The notes: a model not told the origin generated them from the letters alone. Numbered from the stretch's first letter, positions 34,153 to 43,262 are shown. The stretch: DNA of 64,000 bases from JAJDUF01 sp965238265 (GCA_965238265.1 OZ250185.1:4154001-4218000); one strand, 5' to 3'. Numbers and translations are program-made.

Positions 34153-34224
34153 AGGCGGCGAACGGAATCGAACCGCTGAATAGGGGTTTTGCAGACCCCC
34201 GCCTTACCACTTGGCTACGCCGCC
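34153..34224 (-). tRNA. tRNA-Cys (anticodon GCA), copy 1
   Basis: 72-nt cloverleaf on the complement: acceptor GGCGGCG/CGCCGCC, D arm GCC...GGC, anticodon stem GGGGT/ACCCC with loop CTGCAAA (GCA), T arm AGCGG-TTCGATT-CCGTT, discriminator U (typical of tRNA-Cys). It differs from copy 2 by one base in the T stem, giving a G-U pair here. CCA is not encoded. Confidence 0.95.
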
Positions 34225-34358
34225 CGGACAGTACCATGCCTACTCTACCCGGAAGCAGCCGGGCTTGGAGTGCCAGCCAGCAGCCCTGCGCGGAGCCGAT
34301 CACCGGGCCGGGGAGCCGCCCCCAGTGCCTCTTTGCGACCATTCCGAGCCGCTCGCGG

Positions 34359-34679
34359 CTACGCTTTCGCCTTCTGTTTGTCTTGTGTCCGCAGATAACG
34401 TTCAACCAGGTCTGGGGCAACTTCGATAGCGGGTCGAGCGCGCTTGACCCATTCATCATCCAGTTCAGGAGCGTCGGGGTCTCTAGCGATGCCGACGTTA
34501 ATGGCGGTCTCCTCACCGTACTCCGCTTCTATCTCCTCAAAAGTCATTGCGCTCGCGGTAAGCTGTTCGAACGATAGCTTGCGCGTAGCAGGGAGACCGT
34601 GCTCTTTCGCTCCTTTCTCCGCCATCAACTCTGCGTATTCGGCGAATGGGAGCCTGTCAATGTCGGCGTGCTTGTTCAT
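34359..34679 (-). CDS. BrnA-like antitoxin, second module
   Basis: About 106 residues. The C-terminal part (INVGIARDPDAPELDDEWVKRARPAIEVAPDLVERYLRT pattern) matches the BrnA antitoxin family and the antitoxin at 33835-34086; the N-terminal part (about 35 residues) is longer. It starts at ATG 34679 (an ATG at 34691 is also possible) and overlaps the brnT-like gene by about 20 bases, like the first module. It appears intact although its toxin gene carries a stop codon, so it may persist only as a repressor or anti-addiction factor. Confidence 0.78.
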   Translation of the reverse strand: MNKHADIDRLPFAEYAELMAEKGAKEHGLPATRKLSFEQLTASAMTFEEIEAEYGEETAINVGIARDPDAPELDDEWVKRARPAIEVAPDLVERYLRTQDKQKAKA

Positions 34680-34926
34680 ATCGTCTCCCATCCCTGGAAT
34701 TAGTCTTGCGTAGGCTGATTATGCGACGGTTATCACCGCGCATGGTATAGACCACGTGGTGGAGGCGGCTGCCAATGAAACCTGTGGCGGTGTAGCGCAG
34801 TTCTCCACCTCGATAGCTTGTCTAGATAACAGCGCTGCCCCACTCGAAGGCTTCAATAGCCGAGAAGTCAACTCCATGCTTTTCCAGATTCGAGCGGCGC
34901 TTCGCTTCATCCCACTCGTATTCCAT
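34657..34926 (-). pseudogene. BrnT-like toxin gene with an in-frame amber stop
   Basis: Reading on the minus strand from the ATG at 34926 gives MEYEWDEAKRRSNLEKHGVD, a clear BrnT start. TAG (34822-34824, codon 35) then interrupts after AFEWGSAVI. The same frame resumes with a BrnT-like remainder (TGFIGSRLHHVVYTMRGDNRR and IISLRKT) and ends with TGA at 34657-34659. The rest of the gene is well preserved, so the loss looks recent. Translation restart within the gene is possible but would lack the N-terminal catalytic region. Confidence 0.85.
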
Positions 34927-35096
34927 GCCCCTGACCATACCACGCGCCGCCAGCGTGCCAATGGTCTTGTCTGCGAACAGTCAGTAGGCCCTCCGTTGGG
35001 TTCTCACTCGGCTCGAAAGACGGGGGCCTATCGTTTTGGATCGGTACACATTGGGTGCCCAGAACAGATTTAGGGAAGAAATCGGGCTGAGTTTGG

Positions 35097-35168
35097 AGGC
35101 GGCGAGCGGAATCGAACCGCTGAATAGGGGTTTTGCAGACCCCCGCCTTACCACTTGGCTACGCCGCC
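35097..35168 (-). tRNA. tRNA-Cys (anticodon GCA), copy 2
   Basis: 72-nt cloverleaf on the complement, identical to copy 1 except for one T-stem base; here AGCGG pairs with CCGCT without a wobble. Discriminator U. Its T-arm sequence is also the better match for the fragment at 33479-33510. Confidence 0.95.
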
Positions 35169-35385
35169 CGGACGATGCCTCTATTGATTGGCCCCGCAGC
35201 AGAGGGGCTACGAGCGCAGGCTGCCGGTCAGCCTGCCCTCTCAAGTGTATGCCGTAGCCCGCGCTGGCGTCAACCTGGGGCGCGGCCGGATCGCTCGTGC
35301 TCGACGGGCCGAGTGCTACAATGGCGTCCGAGCCAACGCCCGCGACCGTCCCCACGGAGCGCGGTCCCCCGGTGATGAAGGGGCG

Positions 35386-36903
35386 ATGACAACACCGCTA
35401 CGTGACGAGCGCCGGACCGTCGCCCCTAGCCAGGCAACACCGGAGCCAGCCGCGGGTACGCCACGGGATCAGACCGCCCTCGCCCCCGACGTACCTGCGC
35501 GCCCCACGGCTGCTCCGGCCGCAGCCGCCGGCCCCGGCGCAACGGGAGCGGCGGCCGCGCTTGACGACAATCGCGCGATCCGCCGCCTGGTGTTCGGCCT
35601 GGCCTGGCCGGTGATCGTCGAGAACCTGCTGCAAACCGCGGTGGGGATGGTTGACCTGCTCATGGTCTCCCGGTTGGGCGCGGCGGCCATCGCGGGCGTG
35701 GGGATCGGCACGCAGATACTCTTCGTCATCTTGATGTCCATCGGCGCGCTGGCAGTGAGCACCACGGCGTTAGTGGCGCGTCGCACCGGCGAGCAGCGGC
35801 CGGCTGAGGCCTCACGGGTGCTGAAACAGTCGGTGCTGCTGGCGCTGGCGGCGGGAGTCCTGCTGGCGCTCTGCGGCATACCGGCTGCCGAGCACATCGT
35901 CCGGCTGCTGGGCGCCGAATCCACGGTGGTCACGCTCGGCGGCAGCTACCTGCGGATCACGTTCCTCTTCTCAGGATTCCTCATCGCGTCCTTTGTGCTC
36001 GGCGCTGGGCTACGCGGCGTCGGCGACAGCCGGACACCGATGCTGGCGGCCCTGCTCATCAACGTGGTCAACATCTCGCTGGACTACGTGCTGATCTTCG
36101 GGCACCTGGGCTTTCCGGCGCTCGGCGTGGAGGGGGCCGCGTGGGCCGCGGCCATCGGCCGCAGCGCCGGCGCCGCCGCGTTGGCAGTTTTCCTGCTGCG
36201 CTCGGCGTCGAGGCAGCGCCTGAGCCTGCTGGGGCGGGCGGGCTGGCGCCCCGACCTGGACATCATCAGGCGGCTCGTGCAGATCGGGCTGCCGTCCCTC
36301 ATCGAGGGCTTGTCGCGGTCGCTGGGCTTCCTCATGTTCTCGACCATCGTGATCGGGCTGGGCACGACCGTCTTTGCCGCGCAGCGGGTGGTGTTCGCCC
36401 TGATGTCCCTTTCGTTCATGCCCGGCTTTGCGTTCGGCATCGCCGCGTCGGCGCTCACCGGTCAAGCGCTGGGAGCCGAGCGGCCGGATCGCGCGCGGCG
36501 AGTGACGTGGTTCGCGGTGCGCTCGGCCCTGCTCTGGATGGGATCGCTGGCCGTGCTGTTCTTCTTCGGCGGACCCTGGCTGATCCTCCCGTTTACCAGC
36601 GATCCGGAGATTGTCCGCATTGGCGCGGCGGGGCTGAAGGTGCTCGCCTTTGGCCAACCCTTCTTTGCCTGCTCGATGGTGTTGGCCGGCGCGCTGCGGG
36701 GCGCTGGCGATACCCGCTTCCCCATGCTGATAGCCAGCCTGGGGATGTGGGTCGTGCGGCTGCCGCTGGCGTGGTGGTTTGCGCTGGAGCTGGGATGGGG
36801 GCTACCGGGGGCCTTTGCGAGTTTTGCGCTGGGCAGTGCCCTCGAAGCGACGATCATGACGTGGCGCTATCGCCGCGGGCACTGGGCCAGCATCAAGGTG
36901 TGA
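35386..36903 (+). CDS. MATE-family multidrug/cation antiporter
   Basis: 505-residue membrane transporter with about 12 helices in two homologous halves. GLAWPVIVENLLQTAVGMVDLLMV (partial motif) and ALRGAGDTRFPMLIA/GLRGVGDSRTPMLAALL are the matching MATE repeats. Family members export drugs or metabolites with Na+ or H+. The start is the ATG at 35386, preceded by GAAGGGG; the 60-residue polar, Ala/Pro-rich N-terminus is longer than usual. No local regulator gene was found. Confidence 0.9.
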   Translation: MTTPLRDERRTVAPSQATPEPAAGTPRDQTALAPDVPARPTAAPAAAAGPGATGAAAALDDNRAIRRLVFGLAWPVIVENLLQTAVGMVDLLMVSRLGAAAIAGVGIGTQILFVILMSIGALAVSTTALVARRTGEQRPAEASRVLKQSVLLALAAGVLLALCGIPAAEHIVRLLGAESTVVTLGGSYLRITFLFSGFLIASFVLGAGLRGVGDSRTPMLAALLINVVNISLDYVLIFGHLGFPALGVEGAAWAAAIGRSAGAAALAVFLLRSASRQRLSLLGRAGWRPDLDIIRRLVQIGLPSLIEGLSRSLGFLMFSTIVIGLGTTVFAAQRVVFALMSLSFMPGFAFGIAASALTGQALGAERPDRARRVTWFAVRSALLWMGSLAVLFFFGGPWLILPFTSDPEIVRIGAAGLKVLAFGQPFFACSMVLAGALRGAGDTRFPMLIASLGMWVVRLPLAWWFALELGWGLPGAFASFALGSALEATIMTWRYRRGHWASIKV

Positions 36904-37924
36904 CCGCCTCCGGCGGCGGCTGCGGCTCATCCGAGCCGCCCTGGCGGTAGGCGAGCCGTGTCAGGAGAATCCCGACCTCGTACAGGATCAGAATGGGGAT
37001 CGCCACGAGCGCCTGGTTGATCGGGTCCACGGTAGGGGTAATGATCGCTGCCAGGACAACGGCAACCACGACGACGTAGCGCCGTATCCGGACGAGCATC
37101 CGCGGGTGGATCAAGCGCACTCTGGCGAAGAAATACATGAAGAGCGGCAGTTCGAAGATAATACCGATGGCGAGCAGCATCCGGGTGATGAACCGCACAT
37201 ATTCATCAATGGACAGGTTGATGACGATTTCTTTCAACCTGAAGATGGTGCTCAACTCGCCGCAGTCGCCGGCCAAGACACACAGCGCCAAAGGCAAGAC
37301 GAGGAAGTAGGCGAAGGAGACACCGACCAGTAAGGCCACGGTCGCGCCTGGCGCCAGGAGCACAATGTAGCGGCGTTCGGTGCGCGTTAGCCCTGGCGCG
37401 ACAAAGGCCCAAATCTGCCAGACGATCCAGGGCATCGCTATGATCAAACCGGCGAAGAGCACGAGTCTGAAAATGACGAAGATTTGCTCGGTCGGCCGGA
37501 TGGCCTGGAAGAGGCAGCCCTGACAGGGGTCCATCACGAAGACGAGCAGGCGGTCCCAGAAGACGAACCCCACCATCGAGGTCACGAGCACGCCGGCAGC
37601 GGAGATCACGAGGCGATTGCGTAACTCGATGAGGTGGTCTCGGAGGGTCATTTCCTCGATGGACACGCCGCGCTCGTCTACCAGCCTCGCTCGGCGCGGC
37701 CGTCCCCACGGGAGCCACGCGGGCCACTTGAGGACCAGGGATACCGCCAGCAGTGTCAGCAACAGGATCAGCCCCATCGCGGGGAACACGATGTAAGGGG
37801 TCCAACCCTCGAGGAGAGAGAACCCTTGGAACAGCTCCTCCGCGCTCGCCGGTGGCGGCGTCGGGGTGAGGGTAGGAGGGATCACGGTGGGGGTAGCGTT
37901 TTCCGCAGCCTGTGACGGGTTCAT
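36893..37924 (-). CDS. tatC: Twin-arginine translocase subunit TatC
   Basis: Core receptor for twin-arginine signal peptides in folded-protein export. The conserved TatC start is MTLRDHLIELRNRLVISA near residue 95, followed by six membrane helices. At 343 residues it is about 90 longer than usual, because of an N-terminal Pro-rich segment and one extra hydrophobic helix (about 37-62). The C-terminus is polar. It is the last gene of a minus-strand run (accC, nusB, tatC). No tatA is present in this window. Confidence 0.92.
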   Translation of the reverse strand: MNPSQAAENATPTVIPPTLTPTPPPASAEELFQGFSLLEGWTPYIVFPAMGLILLLTLLAVSLVLKWPAWLPWGRPRRARLVDERGVSIEEMTLRDHLIELRNRLVISAAGVLVTSMVGFVFWDRLLVFVMDPCQGCLFQAIRPTEQIFVIFRLVLFAGLIIAMPWIVWQIWAFVAPGLTRTERRYIVLLAPGATVALLVGVSFAYFLVLPLALCVLAGDCGELSTIFRLKEIVINLSIDEYVRFITRMLLAIGIIFELPLFMYFFARVRLIHPRMLVRIRRYVVVVAVVLAAIITPTVDPINQALVAIPILILYEVGILLTRLAYRQGGSDEPQPPPEAVTP

Positions 37925-37939
37925 TGCTTCAGCAATTCC

Positions 37940-38491
37940 TCAATCCCCCCTGGTAGCGGTAGCGGCTTTCTCGGCCTGGATCGTGCCCAAGACACCGTTG
38001 ACAAACCGCGCAGAGGTGTCGTGTCCGAAGACCTTGGCCAGCTCGATGGCCTCGTTGATCGCGACTCGGTCGGGCACGTCTGCGCGGTACAGTAACTCGT
38101 AGATTGCCAGACGCAGAACGCTCTTGTCTACGCGCGCCATCTGGGACAAGGGCCAGGCCGGGGCTGCGCTGGCCAACCGCGTATCAATCTCCGGCAAGCT
38201 GGCCCACGTTCCCTCTACTAGCGCAGTCACGTAGTCTGCGACCGGCGCACTGACCGCACCGGCTTCGGCCAGACGCTGGCGGATGGCCACGTCGGGCGGA
38301 TGGGAGTTCAGATCGAGGCCGAACAGCGCCTGAAAGGCCAACATACGCGCTTGCCGCCGGCCAGTCCAGCGGCGGCGGCGCTGGGGGCGCTCTAGGGTTG
38401 TGACTGGGGCGGGATCACTCACGGCTACGCTATCCTCTGCTGTACTACGCCGCGGCACGCTCCGCGGTGCGGTGCTGCCCGCTACCATCAA
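37940..38491 (-). CDS. nusB: Transcription antitermination factor NusB
   Basis: All-helical protein that helps antitermination on rRNA operons with NusE. RRQARMLAFQALFGLDL marks the first helix; REAIY-type ARVDKSVLRLAIYELL and DRVAINEAIELAKVFGHDTSARFVNGVLG form the family core. The start overlaps the accC stop (TGATG). The N-terminal 45 residues are poorly conserved, so a later start cannot be excluded. Confidence 0.93.
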   Translation of the reverse strand: MMVAGSTAPRSVPRRSTAEDSVAVSDPAPVTTLERPQRRRRWTGRRQARMLAFQALFGLDLNSHPPDVAIRQRLAEAGAVSAPVADYVTALVEGTWASLPEIDTRLASAAPAWPLSQMARVDKSVLRLAIYELLYRADVPDRVAINEAIELAKVFGHDTSARFVNGVLGTIQAEKAATATRGD

Positions 38492-39849
38492 TACGCTCCG
38501 GCCGGCTGCGCGAGAAAGTGCTCATCCACGGAGGTCGTCGAAAGCTCCCCGCGCTCGAACCGCGGGTCGCCCATGAGCCGTCTCTGAAACGCCACCGTCG
38601 TCACTACGCCTTCAATCGTCAGCTCATCGAGCGCCCGCCGCATCGCCGCTATCGCCTCCGCCCGGTCGTGGCCCCACGTGATGATCTTCGCTACGAGGGA
38701 ATCGTAGTGCGGCGGAATATGATAACCCGTGTAGAGGTGCGAATCAACGCGCACCTGCGGCCCACCGGGCGGCAGGTAGGCGGTGACTTGACCGGCGCTG
38801 GGGGTGAAGCCCTGCTCGGCATCCTCGACATTGATGCGGCACTCTAGCGCATGTCCCGACAGAACGATGTCCTCCTGGCGGCGCTCAGGTTGCTCTCCAC
38901 CGGCGATCAAGAGCTGTTCGCGCACCAGATCGAGGCCGGAGATCATCTCGGTAACGGTGTGCTCCACCTGCAAGCGAGTATTGACTTCGAGAAAGTAGTA
39001 GTTGCCAGCGCGATCCACCAGGAATTCGAAGGTCCCGGCGTTGGTATATCCCACCGTCTCAGCGCCAATGACCGCGGCCGCGCGCAGACGTTGCTGGAGT
39101 GCCACAGGTAGCGCCGGGGAGGGGGCTTCCTCGACGATCTTCTGATGACGACGCTGCAACGTGCAGTCGCGGTCGCCTACGTGGATCACGTTACCGTGGC
39201 GATTTCCCAGCACCTGCACCTCAACGTGCCGGGCTGCTTCCAAGTGCTTCTCTACATAGAGGTGGGCGTTTCCGAAAGAGGCCTCGGCTTCAGCTTGCGC
39301 GATAGGGTAGACGCGGGACAGCTCGGCTTCGCTGGACACGAGCCGAATACCGCGGCCGCCCCCGCCGCCCACCGCTTTGAGCATGACGGGGTAGCCAATC
39401 GCCGCCGCCGTCGCCGCCGCAGCGGCCAAGTCCGGCGCAAAGCCCTCGGACCCCGGCAACACCGGCAGCCCAACTTCCCTCATCGCTCGGCGCGCTGCCA
39501 CCTTGTCGGAGAGCCGCTCGATGACCGCTGCGTGTGGCCCGATGAAGACAAGCTGGTATTTCTCGCAGATTTCCGCGAAGTAGTGATTCTCAGCCAGAAA
39601 GCCGGTGCCTGGGTGGACAGCATCGGCGCCGGTGATGAGCGCTGCGCTGACAATGTTGGGAATGTGGAGATAGCTTTGGGCCGTCGGCGCCGGGCCAATG
39701 CACACGGCCTCGTGCGCGAGGCGCACGTGCAAGGCGTCGCGGTCCGCTTCCGAGTAGACCGCGACCGTGGCGAGGCCCAGATCACAGCAGGCGCGGATGA
39801 TCCGCACGGCAATTTCGCCACGGTTCGCAATGAGTACCTTCTGGAGCAT
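38488..39849 (-). CDS. accC: Acetyl-CoA carboxylase, biotin carboxylase subunit
   Basis: ATP-grasp enzyme carboxylating the biotin of AccB in fatty-acid synthesis, 453 residues. Diagnostic segments are VLIANRGEIAVRIIRAC, the glycine-rich MLKAVGGGGGRGIRLV loop, RDCTLQRRHQKIVEEAP and FLEVNTRLQVEHTVTE. Length and order are normal. No accB gene is next to it, which is less usual; it follows fabG at about 80 bases and overlaps nusB. Confidence 0.95.
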   Translation of the reverse strand: MLQKVLIANRGEIAVRIIRACCDLGLATVAVYSEADRDALHVRLAHEAVCIGPAPTAQSYLHIPNIVSAALITGADAVHPGTGFLAENHYFAEICEKYQLVFIGPHAAVIERLSDKVAARRAMREVGLPVLPGSEGFAPDLAAAAATAAAIGYPVMLKAVGGGGGRGIRLVSSEAELSRVYPIAQAEAEASFGNAHLYVEKHLEAARHVEVQVLGNRHGNVIHVGDRDCTLQRRHQKIVEEAPSPALPVALQQRLRAAAVIGAETVGYTNAGTFEFLVDRAGNYYFLEVNTRLQVEHTVTEMISGLDLVREQLLIAGGEQPERRQEDIVLSGHALECRINVEDAEQGFTPSAGQVTAYLPPGGPQVRVDSHLYTGYHIPPHYDSLVAKIITWGHDRAEAIAAMRRALDELTIEGVVTTVAFQRRLMGDPRFERGELSTTSVDEHFLAQPAGAY

Positions 39850-39929
39850 GGCGCTGGACCTGGAGATCGTGCTGTGCCGTTTGTGTAAAGACCTGGGGGT
39901 ACCGCGAGGCGCTCAACGGGAACGGGCCG

Positions 39930-40685
39930 CTAGGCCATGACCAAACCGCCGTCCACATTGAGCACCTGGCCCGTAATGTAGGCGGCATCGTCGCTGACCA
40001 GAAAGGCGGCGGCGGCGGCAGTCTCTGCCGGGTCACCCCAACGTCCCATCGGGATTTGGCTCATCAAGAACTTCCGCATCTCCCCCGTGACATCGGCGGT
40101 CATCCGCGTATGAAAGAACCCCGGCGCCAGGACGTTGGCAGTAATGCCGCGGGTGGCGACCTCGCGGGCCGTCGCACGGGTCAAGCCGATGAGTCCGGCC
40201 TTCGCCGCGGCATAGTTCGCCTGGCCGGCGTTCCCCGTGATCCCGACCACGGAGGCAACGTTGATGATGCGGCCATAGCGCTGGCGCACCATCGTCCTGA
40301 GCGCCGGACGGGTACAGAGAAAGGCAGCGGTGAGGTTGGTCGTCAGGACAGCCTGCCAATCTTGCTCCTTCATCCGCAAGAGGAGCGCATCCTGGCGCAT
40401 ACCGGCGTTGTTCACCAGGATGTCGAGGCGCCCGAACTCCTGCACGGCACGGGCGATCAAGCCGGCGGCGTCCGCGCTCTTGGTCACGTCGGCCTGGTGG
40501 GCAACGGCCTGCCCCCCGTCGGCGCGAATCGCCGCCACGACGGCAGCAGCGCCGGCTTCATTGGCGCGGTAGTTCACCACGACGCTGGCGCCGGCGGACG
40601 CAAACCGCTGCGCCATCGCCTCGCCCAAGCCGCTGGACGCACCCGTAATGACGGCCACACGATCACGTAAGTTCCCCATCTTCAT
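39930..40685 (-). CDS. fabG: 3-oxoacyl-ACP reductase FabG
   Basis: NADPH-dependent short-chain reductase of fatty-acid elongation. VAVITGASSGLGEAMAQRFA is the nucleotide loop, LVNNAGMRQD the NNAG motif, then YAAAKAGL (Tyr and Lys of the active site) and the terminal GQVLNVDGG. The gene overlaps fabD by about 23 bases. Start codons at 40691 (TTG), 40685 (ATG) and 40679 (ATG) are all in frame; the ATG at 40685 or 40679 is more likely. Confidence 0.93.
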   Translation of the reverse strand: MKMGNLRDRVAVITGASSGLGEAMAQRFASAGASVVVNYRANEAGAAAVVAAIRADGGQAVAHQADVTKSADAAGLIARAVQEFGRLDILVNNAGMRQDALLLRMKEQDWQAVLTTNLTAAFLCTRPALRTMVRQRYGRIINVASVVGITGNAGQANYAAAKAGLIGLTRATAREVATRGITANVLAPGFFHTRMTADVTGEMRKFLMSQIPMGRWGDPAETAAAAAFLVSDDAAYITGQVLNVDGGLVMA

Positions 40686-41700
40686 CCCCAACTGCCTGAA
40701 GACCGGCCGTCGCGGTGGCTACCTCGTCTGGGGTAGCCACTGCCCACGTCTCGGCAGTGGCATTGCGACGGCGTACCGTATTGGTGAGTACCTGGCCCGG
40801 CCCACACTCCAGAAACAGTGTTACATCTTGTGCAAGCAGATAGCTTACCGTATCCGACCAGCGCACCGGCTGGCGCACCTGGGCGGTCAGCGCGGCGCGG
40901 ACCACAGCCGGGTCGCGCGTCGGCTGCGCTGAGGTATTGAGCACCACCGGCGCTCGTGGTGGCCGGATAGCCAACGATGCGACGCGCGCGGCCAGCGCCG
41001 CGGCGGCCGGCTGCATCGCTGCCGAGTGAAAGGCGGCACTCACCGCCAGGCACACGACTCGCCTGGCCCCGCGCTGCCGGGCGGCGGCGCCGGCAGCCGC
41101 GACTCCCGCCGCGTCGCCAGCGATGACGACCTGGGTTGGCTCGTTGTGCGTCGCAACCGTCACGTAGCTATCCGGCACCTCGACCCGCGCCGCGGCGCAG
41201 GCCGCTGCAACCTCGTCAATGGTCAATCCGAGCACCGCCGCCATCGTGCCGGGGCGGGTGGCGCCGGCCGCCTGCATCGCTTGCGCTCGCGCTTGCACCA
41301 GTCGCAGACCATCCACCAAGGAGAGCGCGCCGGTAGCGATCAGGGCAGCAAGCTCCCCGACACTATGCCCGGCAACGTAGGCTGGCGCCAGCTCTTGCGG
41401 GAGGCGAGCGCCAAACCACTCCTCCGGGGCACCGGCCAAGGCCCCCTCCGTCAACGCCTCGACGCACGCCGCCAGGGAGGCCAAGCTCGCCACCACGATT
41501 GCCGGCTGGGCGTGGAGGGTGAGGCGCAGCTCGTCGGCCGGCCCGGCGAAGCAGCGACCCAGCACGGCTCCATCGAGCGCCGCGTCGGCCATGTCCATGA
41601 GGGCACGCGCTGCCGGGGAATGCTCATAGAGCGCTTGTCCCATGCCAACGGCTTGGGTTCCCTGTCCGGGGAACAACCAGGCGAGGTGTTGCAGACCCAT
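40663..41700 (-). CDS. fabD: Malonyl-CoA:ACP transacylase FabD
   Basis: Loads malonyl groups on acyl carrier protein. LFPGQGTQAVGMG is the N-terminal motif and AGHSVGELAAL carries the catalytic Ser (GHSxG). The catalytic His lies in VSAAFHSAAMQ. At 345 residues it is slightly longer than usual, with an Ala-rich insertion near residue 75. It sits between rpmF and fabG. fabH and acpP, often in the same cluster, are absent here. Confidence 0.93.
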   Translation of the reverse strand: MGLQHLAWLFPGQGTQAVGMGQALYEHSPAARALMDMADAALDGAVLGRCFAGPADELRLTLHAQPAIVVASLASLAACVEALTEGALAGAPEEWFGARLPQELAPAYVAGHSVGELAALIATGALSLVDGLRLVQARAQAMQAAGATRPGTMAAVLGLTIDEVAAACAAARVEVPDSYVTVATHNEPTQVVIAGDAAGVAAAGAAARQRGARRVVCLAVSAAFHSAAMQPAAAALAARVASLAIRPPRAPVVLNTSAQPTRDPAVVRAALTAQVRQPVRWSDTVSYLLAQDVTLFLECGPGQVLTNTVRRRNATAETWAVATPDEVATATAGLQAVGDEDGELT

Positions 41701-41767
41701 GTTCGAGGCTTGGCTTCCCAGTCAGGTGTATTGTGGCAGCTTGGCCGCGCGGGCAACCTTGCCGGCG

Positions 41768-41968
41768 CTAGAGGGTGCTGGTCGCAAGCTCGTCGCTGGA
41801 CAAGACCTCGCGGCCACGGTAGGTACCGCAGTGCGGGCAGGCATGGTGCGAAAGCCGGTATTCGCCACAATTCCGGCAACGTACCAACTGGGGCGGGCGC
41901 AGCGCGTGATGCTGCCGCCGATTGTTTCGTCTCCGTCTCGACACCTTTTTCTTGGGTAGGGCGCCCAC
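41768..41968 (-). CDS. rpmF: 50S ribosomal protein bL32
   Basis: 66 residues. MGALPKKKVSRRRRNNRRQ is the basic start of bL32, and a CRNC...CPHC pair gives the zinc-binding variant (C+ form), followed by a conserved GTYRGREVL. It starts with GTG at 41968, preceded by AGGAGG. The neighbour yceD-like gene upstream is the usual companion. Confidence 0.95.
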   Translation of the reverse strand: MGALPKKKVSRRRRNNRRQHHALRPPQLVRCRNCGEYRLSHHACPHCGTYRGREVLSSDELATSTL

Positions 41969-42047
41969 AACTGGCCTCCTTATCTTATTGCAGCTATCGC
42001 CTCATCAAGGGGAAACGTACCCGTACACAGCAGGACACCCCCACCGC

Positions 42048-42614
42048 TCACATCATCCCCCGGAGCGTATCCGGAGTGAGGAGTTCCTGCAAGGAGGCAA
42101 GTCGCGGATCAATCTCCACCGCCTCGTGGCTGCACCGTTCATGATTCTGGTTGCGTCCACACACTGCACACAGCCCGGCGCAGGCCGCGGAGCAGAGCGG
42201 CTGCATCGGCATAGCTAGCTCGATATGCTGCCGCGTGGCCTCGGTCAGATTAAGCTCGTGGTTCGCGCTCAGGTCGAAACCGAGGTCATCCTGGTGTGGC
42301 GCTACCGTGCGCCCGGTCGCGACGTCTACCTGCGGATAGTAGGTTGCTTCGAACACAAACGCGACCGGATGAGTGACTGCCGCGAGGCAGCGGCTACATT
42401 CGGCTGCCGCGGCCGTCGTGAACTCGCCCAAGGCCAGGATAGCACCGGCTTGGCTGCGCCGCGGCCCGACCCGCAGGAGCTTCACCTTGCCTTGGAGGGG
42501 GGCTACGAGCGTGCGGTCGCCGATGGTCGTCGGTGGCACGTGGATGCCCCGCTCCCGCGAGATGCCGGTCTGCTCCTTGAGTAGGGCGGCAACGTTAAAG
42601 CGCAATCCATTCAT
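42048..42614 (-). CDS. YceD/DUF177-family protein
   Basis: 188-residue protein of the family found next to rpmF and implicated in 23S rRNA accumulation. The CSRCLAAVTHPVAFVFEATY segment and CAGLCAVCGRNQNHERC supply the family's paired cysteines, probably binding zinc. NHELNLTEATRQHIELAMPMQPLC is the conserved core. It lies directly before rpmF on the same strand, the arrangement typical of this family. Confidence 0.88.
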   Translation of the reverse strand: MNGLRFNVAALLKEQTGISRERGIHVPPTTIGDRTLVAPLQGKVKLLRVGPRRSQAGAILALGEFTTAAAAECSRCLAAVTHPVAFVFEATYYPQVDVATGRTVAPHQDDLGFDLSANHELNLTEATRQHIELAMPMQPLCSAACAGLCAVCGRNQNHERCSHEAVEIDPRLASLQELLTPDTLRGMM

Positions 42615-42688
42615 GGGTGTTCACATCCGCACAAAAGAAGATCGGGCCGACAAGGAGCCGCTGTCGGCAGGTGCGTCCGCAGCGTCCG

Positions 42689-43189
42689 TCAGGAGGCTGG
42701 CTCCGGTTCGGGTACCGGCTCCTCTCCCTCTTCGAGCAGCGGCGGTGGCCGGTCGGAGATGGCCTGCATGCCGTGACGCACCTCGTCAAGGATGGACTCC
42801 AGGTGTTGCTGAAGCGCTTGTAACACCTGGAGCACATAGTCATCAGCGCCCTCGCGGATATCGTGCGAATGGGTCTCGGCTTGGTTCAGCATCTCTGCGG
42901 CATCATTTTCGGCCACCTGCAACAGGCCGCGCTCCGCAATGATCTCCTCGGCGCGTTGCTGTGCCCGGGCAGTGATACGCTCGGCCGCCTCCCGGGCCTG
43001 GTTCGTGATGCGATCACGGTCCTGACTCACGCGGCGGGCTTGCTTGATCTCTTCCGGCACAACAATACGCATCTGATCCACGATATCGAGGCATTCCCGC
43101 TCGTCCACCATGATCTTGTTGGTGAACGGCATACGCTGCCCCGCGTGAATGACGGCTTCCAAACGATCAACGAGATAGAGAATGTCCAT
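42689..43189 (-). CDS. Coiled-coil protein of unknown function
   Basis: 166 residues. A long amphipathic coiled coil (about 45-140, rich in Glu, Arg, Gln and Ala) is followed by an acidic Pro/Glu-rich tail (EEGEEPVPEPEP). The short N-terminal MDILYLVDRLEAVIHAG segment is typical of a protein often found with coaD and rpmF in Chloroflexota. It resembles DivIVA- or ATPase-stator-like proteins only in general shape. A structural or cell-division role is possible but unproven. Confidence 0.65.
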   Translation of the reverse strand: MDILYLVDRLEAVIHAGQRMPFTNKIMVDERECLDIVDQMRIVVPEEIKQARRVSQDRDRITNQAREAAERITARAQQRAEEIIAERGLLQVAENDAAEMLNQAETHSHDIREGADDYVLQVLQALQQHLESILDEVRHGMQAISDRPPPLLEEGEEPVPEPEPAS

Positions 43190-43262
43190 GGCGGCTCACC
43201 CCCTTACGACCCGCCAATACACGCCCGTCATCCCTCATGCCTCCGTGCCTTGCGTACCATGC

